A model generated the notes under the pieces. The model was not told the origin of the DNA, did not search any database, and saw nothing but the letters and a program-made list of their open reading frames with translations. Position numbers and translations under genes: made by a program. A stretch of 19,724 nt of DNA from Chromera velia (lineage: Eukaryota > Sar > Chromeraceae). Shown here piece by piece: positions 1 to 18,358 of the stretch. The stretch spans positions 9,263 to 28,986 of the forward strand of contig JAHBMJ010000401.1 of assembly GCA_018398765.1 (NCBI GenBank). The letters are read 5' to 3'. Within the stretch, counting starts at the first letter, position 1. The number at the start of each line of letters is the position of its first letter.

Positions 1-9
1 TGTGTGTGT

Positions 10-52
<43 letters not shown>

Positions 53-106
53 TGTGTATACATGTGTACGTATGTACGTATGTACGTGTGTATGTGTGTA
101 CGTATG

Positions 107-175
<69 letters not shown>

Positions 176-180
176 GTGTG
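1..180. repeat. (TG)n microsatellite with ACGTATGTAC interruptions
   Basis: Nearly pure alternating TG from the left edge to about 178. It is broken in the middle (about 57-112) by units of the ACGTAYGTAC and ACATGTGTAC type. Alternating purine-pyrimidine of this length is a classical Z-DNA-prone sequence. The Cys/Val-rich open frame across it is a by-product of the repeat. The tract may continue left of the window. Confidence 0.95.
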
Positions 181-1278
181 TGTAAGTGTTCGTGTGTATG
201 CATGTATTAGTATGTGTGGGTGTACTAAGTGTTGGGTGGGTGTGTATGTGGACATACCCACTGCCTCACACTGCCCGTAGCCCCCCTTAGTCTGCCTTCA
301 GTCAAACCTGGCTGCGTGATACTGAGTGACTTGTTACCTCTGCGTGGTGTGACCCGTTCTGGGTTACGCGCTGGCTCTGACCATCAACAGACACCGCACC
401 ATGTATGTATATATCTATTGACACATGAACATCACCGCGCGTGCACCTCACCACACCCGCGTGGCAAGGGGAGGGTGGGAAAAGAGCTTCCGGAGGAGGC
501 TTTTTAGCCGTCGGCTCTTGGGGGTGGGGGTTGATCGAAGCTGGTCAACCGCTTTCAGTTGGTCTCCTCTATGCAGGGCGGCACCTGACAATCGAGATGC
601 AGATTATCAATGCCACTGGAACGTTTTGATGGCGTTTAGGCCTGTTTTTCCCATAGATGCAAGTCTGCATGTTTGTGTGGGTTTTTTGTCCAAGAACTTA
701 CTAGATAACGCCACAAAGCAGACCAACACTAACCATGCATACTAGTGGGGGGGCTGGCCATGTTTGGCGTACCCGGCACACAAGCGCACCCCGACCAAAC
801 AAACAAACAAACTCAGCTGTGTGTCTAAAAAATTCACACCATATGTCTAAAAAACTCGACCCAAACACACAAAAAATGATGCATGGCCCAGACGGCAATT
901 TTTGCACGCTTTACTATATTTCTACACAAAATATGCCTTCTGGGCCCGTGATTTTGTCCACTAAAAATATTTTAGACACCACGATTGAGAGACTTTGTTT
1001 TTGTCACACTTTCTGAGGCCAGCAGGCTACAGGGAGCTTCCAGCTAAGGCTGAATGATGTATATTAAATACTCCCTGAGTTCCAATTTCCTAGCAGACTT
1101 TTTAATGTACATATATATGCAGAACTGACAGAGCAGTTTTAATTGAAACGGTCTGAGACTCCTTGCAGTGCTGCCAACCTCTCAGTGATTCTTATCTAAC
1201 TGTATCGACGAACCTGAATTTTTAAACTACTGCAGCCCTGTCGCCCTTGAATTTTTCACTTCTACTGGCTCGGCTGCC
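181..1278. other. Non-coding stretch, no gene recognised
   Basis: About 1.1 kb with only short overlapping ORFs of biased composition and no recognisable domain. It holds a degenerate 22-bp tandem pair at 822-865 (17 of 22 positions identical; shared core TGTCTAAAAAA), an inverted TTTTAGACA at about 970-978, and an AT-rich segment around 1040-1220. It may contain the promoter of the broken gene that starts at 1279, but no promoter element can be assigned. Confidence 0.6.
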
Positions 1279-1346
1279 ATGAAGTCGAAAGTCGGCGACA
1301 ACTCCAAGAAGAAAACTTCTCCATCGCTTGCAGACTCAAAAGGCTC
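1279..1346 (+). pseudogene. 5' fragment of a broken gene (left of transposon)
   Basis: ATG at 1279 opens a Lys/Ser-rich reading frame of 22 codons plus two bases, beginning MKSKVGDNSKKK. It runs into the left end of the inverted-repeat element at 1347. If the element and one copy of the flanking 12-bp repeat (1347-3243) are removed, this frame joins exactly to the frame that continues from 3244 and carries the long coding-like stretch at 3260-3919. The product is not recognised. That this is the true N-terminus is inference from the frame match, which would occur by chance one time in three. Confidence 0.45.
1335..1346 (+). repeat. Left target-site duplication candidate (CTCAAAAGGCTC)
   Basis: CTCAAAAGGCTC directly abuts the left terminal repeat (GGGGG starts at 1347). 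It matches CTCGAAAGGCTC at 3232-3243 in direct orientation at 11 of 12 positions, with 8 exact at the 3' side. The right copy lies 3 nt (TAG) beyond the CCCCC end of the right terminal repeat, so the exact duplication length (8-12 bp) is uncertain. Confidence 0.6.
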
Positions 1347-1552
1347 GGGGGTAGCACTAGGATGAACATTATAAGTACCCCTAGTTTGGCAGGCTTTCTA
1401 ACTAGTTAGGATGATAGTTTAGACTTATGCTATATAAAAGTTATAGATATAGAATATACTGGAGATCTGATTTCTATGCTGGCGGGCCATTCATGCTTTC
1501 TAGTTCATGAGAAATTCTTGTTTAAAAGTAGTGTCGCAACGATCTGGTGGGG
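1347..1552 (+). repeat. Left terminal inverted repeat
   Basis: Left arm of the element, starting GGGGGTAGCACTA and extending at least to the block ending TGGTGGGG at 1552. The following GC-rich CCTGCC/CCCGCC sequence to about 1640 resembles the inner part of the right arm in composition, but I could not align it confidently. Confidence 0.7.
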
Positions 1553-1679
1553 CTTTTCATGGTGGGCCGGGGTGGACTGTGATAAACCTTCACCTCCCAC
1601 CAGTACGCCTGCCCTGCCACGTCCCGCCAGACACAGTCAATCCCCGCAAAAAAAAATGAACACTTAGCACCTGAGGCTC

Positions 1680-1991
1680 TCAGTGACCCACACCAAAGAT
1701 AAGTGAAGCGCATCCCCCCGTATCTGTTGCTTCTTCATGTTCCATGTCATTCCATTTCTTCAAACAGCATGCCAATTCGGAGGCAGAAACACTAAGAGTA
1801 GAACCAGATTGATAGACTTCATGCAGCCAATAAAAGACCGCATCAAGACGGACAAAATCTGTGCGCATGATCACTGAATTCTGCTGATATCGAATGTTTA
1901 ACTCCACTTTCTTCTCGTCTTCTGTCTGGAGCTCTTCAATCTCGGGGATAGAACGATGAGTGAGAAAAGGGTCAAAAGTAGAGATAAACAA
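1680..1991 (-). other. Coding-like minus-strand ORF inside the element, function unknown
   Basis: An open frame of about 100 codons between two stops. Its middle looks like genuine protein: a charged stretch (EIEELQTEDEKKVELN), then amphipathic sequence with RTDFVRLDAVFYWLHEVY. It has no ATG near its start, and a TAG lies just upstream. A pyrimidine-rich run ending in CCCGAG or CTCCAG precedes the charged part, so it may be an internal exon. It lies between the inverted repeats and could be a captured host gene fragment or part of an element gene. No family recognised. Confidence 0.35.
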
Positions 1992-2233
1992 CCACTAATT
2001 TTTGTTTTCTTGGGTGAACGCAATCCGGTCAAGACCGCAAGATTCTGGTTTCTTTCTATCTTTCACAATGTCTAAAACTTGGTGGACATACGGTCTGTAC
2101 ACCTCCTCTTTTTTTTTTTTTGTTTTACCCCCTCCCCCCCCTCTGTCTCTTTTCTTCTTTTTCAACTGCCTCCAGCCACTGTCCGCAGATATAGCTGCCT
2201 ATCTTCACTGAATAATCACCGGGCTCTACAATT

Positions 2234-2805
2234 GTGTCCCTCATTTTCGGAAAGTTTTTGGAGAGACACGTTGTTGCGTATCACTGCAAGAGCAAAACCA
2301 AACAGATGATTGCCAATATACAAAGAAAGAAGAAGAGAAAGGGTGACACGATAAAGAGTGCGCAGTCAGCGGAGGGGCAAAAAAGAATAAAAAGAAGGGG
2401 AGAGAAAGAGAGCGATGAGAGTGACGATGAAGGTGAGGAAGAGGAAGAAAGAGAGGCCCTGGGGGGGAAAGAGGAAGAGATGTAGAAGGCTCTGAAAACT
2501 TTAAGGACGAGGAGGAGGAGCGGGGGGATGGGGACGAAGAGGAGGAAGAAGACGAAGAAAAGTGGCCTCGGCTTCCCAACGGGTTTCCAATGCCCGTCCC
2601 CCATCTGGCGGCAGACAGTATTGTTGCTTCAGATGTCCCGATTCCATGGAAGGATGCCGATATGCTGATAGCCGCGGAGAATGGAACCATCAGAACAGAA
2701 GGATACAAATGGATCATGGGTTTTTCGGTTACAAGAGACAGGTTTTTTGTGAAAGGAATTGAATTGAGGAAGTATTTTTCATTTGAAGGAAAGTATGCCA
2801 ACTAG
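2234..2805 (+). pseudogene. Acidic ORF carried by the element, broken at a G7 run
   Basis: The first part (2234-2485) goes from a Lys/Arg-rich segment into a highly acidic Glu/Asp tract and stops just after a run of seven G at about 2461-2467. A one-base shift at that run continues directly into a second open frame up to TAG at 2803-2805. That frame carries more acidic sequence (KDEEEERGDGDEEEEEDEE) followed by an apparently folded segment (about 2575-2800) with WKDADML, GYKWIMGF and KGIELRKYFSF. The continuity of composition suggests one protein interrupted by a frameshift, sequencing error or short intron. It lies wholly inside the TIRs. No transposase motif or known family is recognised. 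Confidence 0.45.
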
Positions 2806-3022
2806 TGGGTATGGGTAGAGAGGACAGTCACTGCGTAAACAAACTGCAGGGAGGCGTGTTAGAGGTTGGCGAGAGGTGGAAGGGGGCTGGTAGGGGGCTG
2901 GCGGGAGGCGGGCGGAGGAAAAGCAGACTGGAAGTCTGTCTTCTGGCAGGGGTTTGCTTTGTTGGCGGGGAGGTCTGACCTTAGAAAGACGATCAGGCCC
3001 CGCCAGGTCAAGCTGCCCGCCA

Positions 3023-3228
3023 CCCCGCCAAATCGTGGCGACATGACTTTGAACCAATTTTTTGAAGTGAAAATATAACCCGCCATCAGTTCTGTTAGCT
3101 CCAATCAGCACTTTAGAATGTAGAAAAAAAGATTGGTATATGAACAAAGTGCTCGCCATGTCTAGATTTTTTGTTAGAGAAAGTATAAACTTAGGGTTGC
3201 CCTTATACAGTAACATAGTGCTACCCCC
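3023..3228 (-). repeat. Right terminal inverted repeat
   Basis: Right arm of the element, in reverse orientation to 1347-1552. The outer 13 bp are identical and the innermost alignable 35 bp match at 28 positions. Inside it (2850-3020) lies a GC-rich stretch of repeated GGCGGG/GGAGG motifs. Confidence 0.7.
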
Positions 3229-3231
3229 TAG

Positions 3232-3243
3232 CTCGAAAGGCTC
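3232..3243 (+). repeat. Right target-site duplication candidate (CTCGAAAGGCTC)
   Basis: Direct-orientation partner of 1335-1346, differing at one position (G for A). After it the host frame resumes at 3244. Confidence 0.6.
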
Positions 3244-5135
3244 AACAAGTCGCACGTAGGGCATGACTTGGAATGGCACAAGCAATGCACAGCAGGTACA
3301 TGATTTTCTGGAGGGCTTAGTGAATGGAGACGGCGAGCTCGAGAGAGCTACAGTGTATGACGTGAATAGAGCTGTCCTCCTTTGAAAGCAGAAAAAACAG
3401 ATAACCAAAGCGGGTATGGAGAAGATCTTGTATGGCTCCCCGGTGCATTTGATGGTTATTTCGGATGTCTTGATGGTACGTCTTCTGGATGGGAAGGAAG
3501 TCGATGAGGAAGGAGGTTCTACCAAGGAAGGTGGAGACGGGGAGGGGAAAGTGGTTATTGCTAGGACGACAGTATCTAATCAGCGCTTTGTGAACAAGCC
3601 CGTTGTGTCAAAGTTAAGGGGCCTTCCTGGTTTTCGATTCATTCCTGCAACCCTTCCTGGAAAGGGACAGCCAGTCACGGAAGAAAAAAAAGCCGACGTC
3701 CCTTCCTCCTCCTCTGCAGCTCCAGCTGCCGTTCTAAAAACTTCAACACAGAAGCAGCCCAGAGATTTAGGGCAGAGACGGCAGGAGAAAAGACAGGAAA
3801 GCGAGCGCGTCCCTGGGGTATCAGCGAAGACAGGACAGGCAGGGAGGGTCAAGGAGACGGCTATCAGAAAGGGGGGGGGCTGTCAGCGACAGGGATGGGT
3901 CTCGAGACGGGAGATGTGAGAAAACCCTTCACAGCCTTCAAGGCTGAAGTGATGGCATATATTAAAGGCTCTCCGACCTCCCTTTTCGATCTTGTAGGAG
4001 TTTTTGTAATAATTTGCAATCTCGAGGGCATTCTGGAGCCATACATAAAAAAGAGTCGAGGCTGTCTCGTCGCTCTTGATGACGAAAATCCATTCCCGAT
4101 GTGTCTCATTCTGACGGCACACGGCTGCATAGTGCCGGCAGCCGGAAAGCGTCCTAGGACTGTCGTCATATTCTTTTTGCCTGTGTGTTATCGGGAGGAT
4201 GAGAAGGAGTCAGAGGAAGATGGAGAGGCAGAAGAGGGAGACCACCTGCCGGACAGAGCTCTACAGCCATTCACGGTGAAGGTGGGAGAGGGGATGGGGG
4301 AATTTAAGGTAGCACCATACGGGGACGATAGAAAGGAGGTGGCATGGGCATAGATTTCGTTTTCGACGACTTGTCAGTTTCTAGACTCCGTCGAGTGTTC
4401 CGTGTAGATTTTAGGTACGACCTTCTCGTCCCGGTGGCCCCACGCAGACTGTGCTATGGTGGAGCTCGATGAAGTCTATTCTTCTCTTCATGAGAAAAGA
4501 TGGGACGTCGTGCTGGTGGATCCTGTGCCTTCCGACGTTCTTGTCTCTTATTAGGAGGACTTTGAGGGCGCGGGCTCATTCCACACGACTGTGACTTTAC
4601 GTTCGCAAGAATACAGAGCGTCTACTGTGGGGTGAATTCGAGCTCTCGGGAAAGGGAAAAGATTTCTGGGGGGGTTGTGGCTATTCAGAAAGGGATGGCA
4701 GGTAGCTTGTTGCAAAAACCCTAGATAATTTTCCGTCTACAGGCGTGTGCATACAAGGGTCGGCTAATGAGAGGATGTGTGGGGGATGTGCAGAGGAAGC
4801 CAGAGGAAGAGCTGATTGCCCTGTGTGCTGCCACCAACTCGGACCTTCGAGGACATCAGGCAGATTTGGGGCGGGGAGTATGGTGTGTGTGCCTGAGGAA
4901 AGAGAAGGGTGTGTGGAGGTGGAGGAGGGCCATGATTCTAGGGGGGTTCCAAGAGGGTTTGAAGCAGAAGACGGGTGTCCAGCCATGGGGGGGAGAGAAA
5001 GGAGGTCAACAGCCCCATGATGATTCGATTGCGACTGTCAGTGAGTTCAATAAGACGATGATCTTTTTCTTTGGTCATGTTCTCAGTCGACGTGCAAGGG
5101 ACCTAGGCAAAAGACAGAGACTCCGAGTCAGATGA
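3244..5135 (+). pseudogene. Decayed protein-coding gene, unrecognised product
   Basis: A chain of coding-like plus-strand segments separated by stops and frameshifts. One frame runs from 3244 to 3919 with in-frame TAG at 3257 and TGA at 3383. It contains QQVHDFLEGLVNGDGELERA, then ILYGSPVHLMVISDVLMVRLL, and a Ser/Ala/Lys-rich tail. A shift at the G9 run (3871-3879) leads into 3880-4353 (AYIKGSP, a hydrophobic DLVGVFVIICNLEG, acidic EDEKESEEDGEAEEGD). A second shift near 4344 leads to 4344-4472 (IDFVFDDLSVSRLRRVFRVD). A third leads to 4456-4635 (EKRWDVVLVDPVPSDVLVSY, TAG at 4552, TGA at 4633). A last block is 4767-5135 (RKPEEELIALCAATNSDL). Four or more disruptions argue for a pseudogene rather than an intron-containing gene. 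No domain recognised; it could be a host gene or an old element ORF. Confidence 0.5.
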
Positions 5136-5239
5136 GAGTGTCTCGGACATGGGTAATCAGGAGGTAGAGACTGTGTCAAACGTCTCAGCTGGCAGCCGGC
5201 TCTTCATCAGGAAGGGAGAGAAAAGACGCTCCAGGGTTT

Positions 5240-6130
5240 TTCCGTATGACTAACAACAAAAGCGTGAAGAGGGTGGAGTTGTGTCGAAGAATGCAGTAAC
5301 CCGTAAGATAATTAAAAAAGAGTTGTGCAATTCTCGGTATGGCAGAAAATAATTTAAAATAGTTCTGTGCACGACACTATAGGATGGTAATTGAAAGTAA
5401 AATTCCCCATGGAAGTTTATTTATTCTGCACTATTCTGCACTAAATACTTTCCTCTTTTTTGACTCTGACAATGACTCATACGTACAACGAGTGAGTCGG
5501 ACTCACCGCCGTAGTACAACTGGTAGTGGAACTATATATAGGTGAAACTATTTTAATTCAACCCCTAGGTCACTCCCTATATATTGCATGTTCATTCTAA
5601 ACTTGCGGAAGCTACTACCTAGAGCGAAACTTATATATAGCTAGATATATAGTCACTCAAAAATTTTGGATAATTAGTTTATAGGATAGAATAGGACTAG
5701 AGCTAGGACTAGAGCTTTAAATAAATTAAACTAATAGTTTAAAGCCTAATTCAAGATCTCTATAGCTCCCAACGATACATTTCTATAGTAGCATCTTCAT
5801 TATATTACATCATAAATCAATCAAAATCAATCAATAGTAAAGTGGAGGCTAGGCTAGGGGATGGGCAGAAATTTAAAAATATATGCCATAATCATGATAT
5901 GCCACTTCAAGTTGCATGTATCGAACTTAATTATTATGCATGATATTGAAGATTCCAGTCATTTGACAAAGAATGCATGTAGAATGCTAAAATTAAGATA
6001 AAATGCTAGATTCACAACTAGAAACGGAGCAGTAAAATGAATGAATAAATGTTAGAATGAATGAAACTAGAAATGAACTAGGGAATCAAAGAATAAATGA
6101 ATGATGAATAAATAAAATAAAGAATATTGT
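5240..6130. other. AT-rich island with short repeats, no gene
   Basis: About 0.9 kb of markedly AT-rich DNA between GC-balanced flanks, with stops in all frames. It contains a perfect 10-bp tandem pair (ATTCTGCACT, 5423-5442), a perfect 12-bp tandem pair (AGGACTAGAGCT, 5693-5716), a perfect 15-nt palindrome (GTGAGTCGGACTCAC, 5492-5506), several TATATATA tracts at 5533-5660, and degenerate (AATG)n/(AATA)n at 6037-6125. It could be matrix-attachment-like, relic transposon or plain intergenic sequence; nothing decides between these. Confidence 0.7.
5492..5506. repeat. Perfect 15-nt palindrome GTGAGTC-G-GACTCAC
   Basis: Seven-base arms around a central G. A related TGACTCAT lies just upstream (about 5473-5480) and gives a second, weaker pairing partner for the left arm. 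The spacing suits either a hairpin or a pair of TGACTC-type protein-binding half sites. Confidence 0.55.
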
Positions 6131-7456
6131 TTTTTTTGCACGCATGCAGCTGTTGTACGATTACAGCTGCCACATTTTTTTTTAATTCACACGGTACGTG
6201 TTTATTCAATGAGACAGTAAATTCTTTCTTTTCTTCGTGATAGAGGCTGCTCATACCTGATACCACCTGCTCACCCTTCCGGGCCTTCCCCCCCCGACGG
6301 ATATTTTGACTTTTGTCATGGCCAGTGATTGATTGATCCATCAAATCGCCTGTGCCTCTTCATTTTCTTTTCTTTGCCGATCCCCAAGGGCATGCTTCGT
6401 CCTCAACTTGAAAGTCTCCGCAACTAGCTTCGTTGCGGATGAAAATCACAAGCTAGACGAGACGGATTCCCTTCTCAGAAGCTGGCGGTGCGTGCGTGCA
6501 TGGTTTTCCGTTTGTTTGTTTGTTTGTTTGGATTGTTTGATCATCACAGTTGGCCGAGCGGATTGATCGATTAATCGCATGCTTAATTGAGAAGACTCTT
6601 GACGGCGTGAAAGAAGTAAGACACCCATCATCTTGCAAGACAAAGGATGGAGAGAGACGTGCACCCAACCAGTCAAGCCATACCTCTGATTGAAGCAGGA
6701 CAAGAAAGTGGAGGGGGGAAATGGAGTGACTGTGTTGCCCGTGTGCAGATTTGGGGACATATGCATCCATCCTTGTAGGAGGACGGACTGCATGAGAGAG
6801 TGTTTGAGGGAGGAATAGGATGGAGGGACGATTGGCACAGGAAGAAAGAAAGAAGAGGGTACTCACGCAGAAAGGCAAGGGGAAAAGGCAGCTGGACCGG
6901 AAGCCCTCCTTCCCCTCCTTTCCCTTCGTCTTCTTTGCTTTGAAACTTCCTAATCGACCCGCATCCTTCCCTCGTTTTTCTGTCCACCGCTGTCCCGCCA
7001 CATGGTCACTTTGTTCTTTTCGGCAAGACATTCCTTTGTTGTCCCTTTTCGCCTCCTGATCCCTTTACCTTGATTGATGTATGTGCATCGTTTTGCGTTT
7101 CTTTTTTCAATTAAGTGCTTGCCGATCCGATGCATCCACTCCTGTCGATGGCTCGGAGGGGAGAGTGCGGTTCTTCTGTGAACTCCTCAAGCACGCACAC
7201 ACGCACGAAGGCAGGCACAAGAGCGTACAAAAACTCATGAACTCTTTCCTTTTAACTTTGGCCCGCTGCTGCGCTTCGAGCGAAGACGGAACGATCATTG
7301 TCTGTGTGTGTATGTGTGTGCGTGTGGGTGACTGCGACGATGGATCCGAATGAGGAGAGCAGAGGAGGAAAGTGAGCAAAAGCACGTCATTCTCTTTCAC
7401 GAAATAACCCCCACCCACCCAACCACCCGGCCCGCCCCTTCTTCCCATTTGACCAT

Positions 7457-7480
7457 TGAGTGAGTGAGTGAGTGAGTGAG
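7457..7480 (+). repeat. (TGAG)6 microsatellite
   Basis: Six perfect TGAG units, followed by TCTCTACTATACG and then GTTGAGTTGAGTTG. Confidence 0.95.
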
Positions 7481-8451
7481 TCTCTACTATACGTTGAGTT
7501 GAGTTGAAACTTTCAAATTCCGGCTTCGCTCTTTCTTTCTTTGCATACTGTGGTCCCTCCTTTCTTTCTTTCTTTCTATTTGTTTGTTTGGCTCCCTCCC
7601 TCTTGCCTTTGCGTTGCCCAATTTGCAGGAAAGGGGAAAGAGTTCCTTCTGCTGTGCTCCAAATTTCCGAACTTTGTTCTTCTTTCGGTTACAACAAAAA
7701 GCAGAACGCGCCACCATGACAGAGACGCGAAGGGAAAAACACAGCGGCCTCTCCCCCCTCCCCGCTCTCTTCAAAGATTCAGTAGAACTTATTTTGAAGC
7801 CCCGCTCTGTCTGAGTGCGGGACTCCAATCAGAAATTTGCAATGGGCAGACAGGAAGAAGTTTCGAGAACGTCGCTCGCACCTTCAGGAAGGAAATTAAG
7901 GGATCAGACAGAGCAGAGAAGACAGAGAGACGGTGCTGGAAAGGAAGCCAATGCACGAACAGAAAGGGCTTACAGGCTCGAGCAGCCCCATTTGCCCCAC
8001 ATCATTTCTCGAAACTTCCGCCCCTGACACCTGGCTGTCGCACGGTGCCAAGTAGGTCAGCTCCAGCAGAGTCGGTTGGTCGGTAGATGAATGCGGTGAG
8101 GAAAGAATGTAGAGGGACAGTGAAAACCGAAGGGGAAAGGTTGTGCGAACAGGGAGAAAGAGGAATGCACCAGAGCACCCCAACTGCATCCACTGGGAGG
8201 TCCTTTCAGTGGCGAGCGTTCTCTTTGAATTACATTAAGAAAGAGAAAGAGAGAGAGAGGCAGGCAGCGCACAGACAGAGAGGTATCATGCAGCCAAGCA
8301 GCAGACGGAACTCCCCACTCTGCTTTCTTTCAGCCTTTTGGTCAGACTCGAAAAGATTCCTTTTTCTTTCCCAATGTTCCTTCCGGTCCTTTCCCCCCAC
8401 GCCCCTCATTGTCTTCCTCCCTCCTGCCACCTTCTTATTTGATAACAACAT

Positions 8452-8457
8452 TTTATT
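8452..8457 (-). terminator. Candidate poly(A) signal AATAAA for the kinase gene
   Basis: TTTATT on the plus strand reads AATAAA on the kinase strand, about 510 nt after the TGA at 8966. It is embedded in ATTCATTC repeats, so it may be fortuitous. Confidence 0.25.
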
Positions 8458-8965
8458 CATTCATTCAGATTCGCATCGTTTCACTCCTACCCGCCGGGCG
8501 CATCGGCATGCGCGTTCCCTTTTTCGCTCTGAGCCATTTCTCCTCTCCCCCTTTGCCTGCTCGCCTCTCAGCCCTCAATCAACTACACCCGACCCATACA
8601 TATTTCTTTGTCCTTCTGCTGGGAAGGAGCGAAGGCCAGGGAGATCGAAGGAGAGACGGGACAGAAATGGGACGAAAAGAAAGTCCCAACGACAGCAGAC
8701 ACACAGGTAGGCAGAACTCAAGAAACAAAAGAGGAAGAATCCGCAGAGAATCAGTGAAGGAAGGAAGGAAGGAGTCCAAATCCGTCAGCGAGCAGCCAAC
8801 TGAAAGTAAGTACGCACATGCAAAAAGAGGGAGTTAATGGGAGAAACCCAGCACTCCACTCCGACACACAGACACACCGTCCCCCTTTCAGTGTACCACA
8901 GGGAGAAGATGAGAGGAGCGAAAGGAAGGAAGACAACAGAGAAGAGGACACACAATCAGACCAGA

Positions 8966-17765
<8,800 letters not shown>

Positions 17766-18358
17766 GATCGGAAGGCAAGAAAGTGGGTGAGTGTTGTTTG
17801 ACTGTTCCAAACAGCAAAACGAGTCTCTTTATCGATACATCAGTCAATCAAGAAAACAAATAGAAAGACAGTGTGGTCGGACGTCTTTTGGTCATGTTAC
17901 ATACACTGTCACAGCCCCTGGTCAGCGATTGGGGGCATCAGAATCCGTACGTGTGTGTACAAGGTGTGTTCTTCAAACTTCTTCTCTGTATCGCGATTTG
18001 ACTTTTGAATTTTTGAGTGCAATTCAATTAGGCCGCGGGTATGGATCAAATGCTTCGGGGCCACTCTGAGGCCCACAAATTCAGGGTCCACTGCCGCACT
18101 AAGAGCGCGTATGTGTGCCGGGGTCCGGACCGTCCGGACCGTCGCTTAATTGCCGCCTAGCTGTAGCTCCGTTCCGCCGTCGCGCGGCCGGAGGGTCCGA
18201 CCACCAATTCGATCGAGATCGACCATCGATCGCTACTCAATTTTAAAGGCCGTGAAATGCTGTGAACGTCGATCCGCTGTGAGCGATTGTGACGTTGTGT
18301 ATATAACTTCCCTTCACATTTATAGTAACTAATCTTTGCCCTCTGACAACCTGCGTAT
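17766..18358. promoter_or_regulatory. Divergent intergenic region between kinase and membrane-protein genes
   Basis: About 590 bp separating two genes transcribed away from each other, so it should hold both promoters. It has no TATA box at a convincing position. Its clearest elements are two adjacent copies of GTCCGGACC (18123-18140), with a third partial GGGTCCGACC at 18193-18202, in a locally GC-rich CpG-dense patch. Downstream is a run of GATCGA/ATCGAT motifs (18210-18231). The 5' UTR of the kinase occupies the left end. Confidence 0.5.
18123..18140. repeat. Tandem GTCCGGACC boxes
   Basis: Two perfect head-to-tail copies of GTCCGGACC, each containing the 8-bp palindrome GTCCGGAC. A degenerate third copy lies about 60 bp downstream. 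Tandem palindromes in a divergent promoter region are candidate binding sites for a dimeric transcription factor; no factor can be named. Confidence 0.6.

Larger units (their letters stand above)
1347..3231. mobile_element. Probable cut-and-paste DNA transposon with about 200-bp diverged TIRs
   Basis: The two ends are inverted copies of one another. GGGGGTAGCACTA at 1347-1359 is identical to the reverse complement of 3216-3228. Similarity continues inward through a TATAAG...CCCTA block and a CTGATT...GGCGGG block. It ends in a 35-bp block (1518-1552 against 3023-3057 reversed) with 28 of 35 positions identical. Long TIRs plus an 8-12 bp target duplication fit Mutator-like elements; a hAT element (8-bp duplication, TAGGG end on the right) is the alternative. 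No transposase is recognisable inside, so it is probably non-autonomous or decayed. It interrupts the frame that starts at 1279. Confidence 0.65.
6131..8965. other. Low-complexity region downstream of the kinase, no gene supported
   Basis: 2.8 kb of alternating purine- and pyrimidine-rich DNA. It has (GTTT)n at about 6510-6531, a (TGAG)6 run at 7457-7480, TTTC/CTTT repeats at about 7530-7580, and short GA tracts at about 8240-8265. ORFs here reach 207 codons but are Ser/Pro/Arg- or Glu/Lys-biased with no domain. The part next to 8966 should include the kinase 3' UTR. AATAAA on the minus strand (8452-8457), about 510 nt past the stop, is one candidate poly(A) signal. A minus-strand ORF at 6078-6344 has more normal composition but no recognisable family. 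Confidence 0.6.

Noticed and set aside
4-210. Cys/Val-rich ORF across the TG repeat
   Set aside because: It follows directly from (TG)n translation and has no independent coding evidence.
1680-1991. Resemblance of the IPEIEELQTED stretch to IFT43-like proteins
   Set aside because: Only a few positions match, and the first residues may lie in an intron; too weak to name a family.
2779-3525. 248-codon minus-strand ORF across the right TIR
   Set aside because: It spans the terminal repeat, flanking duplication and host pseudogene antisense, so it cannot be one natural gene. A similar VATIW stretch in the left arm reflects the repeat rather than coding.
6550-6563. TTGGCCGAGCGGAT, similar to the A box of a tRNA-Leu/Ser gene
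   Set aside because: No GGTTCGAATCC-type B box and no acceptor stem can be found within the next 100 nt.
8087-8710. 207-codon plus-strand ORF in the region downstream of the kinase
   Set aside because: Biased Arg/Ser/Pro/Phe composition that changes with local purine/pyrimidine tracts, and no domain-like segment.
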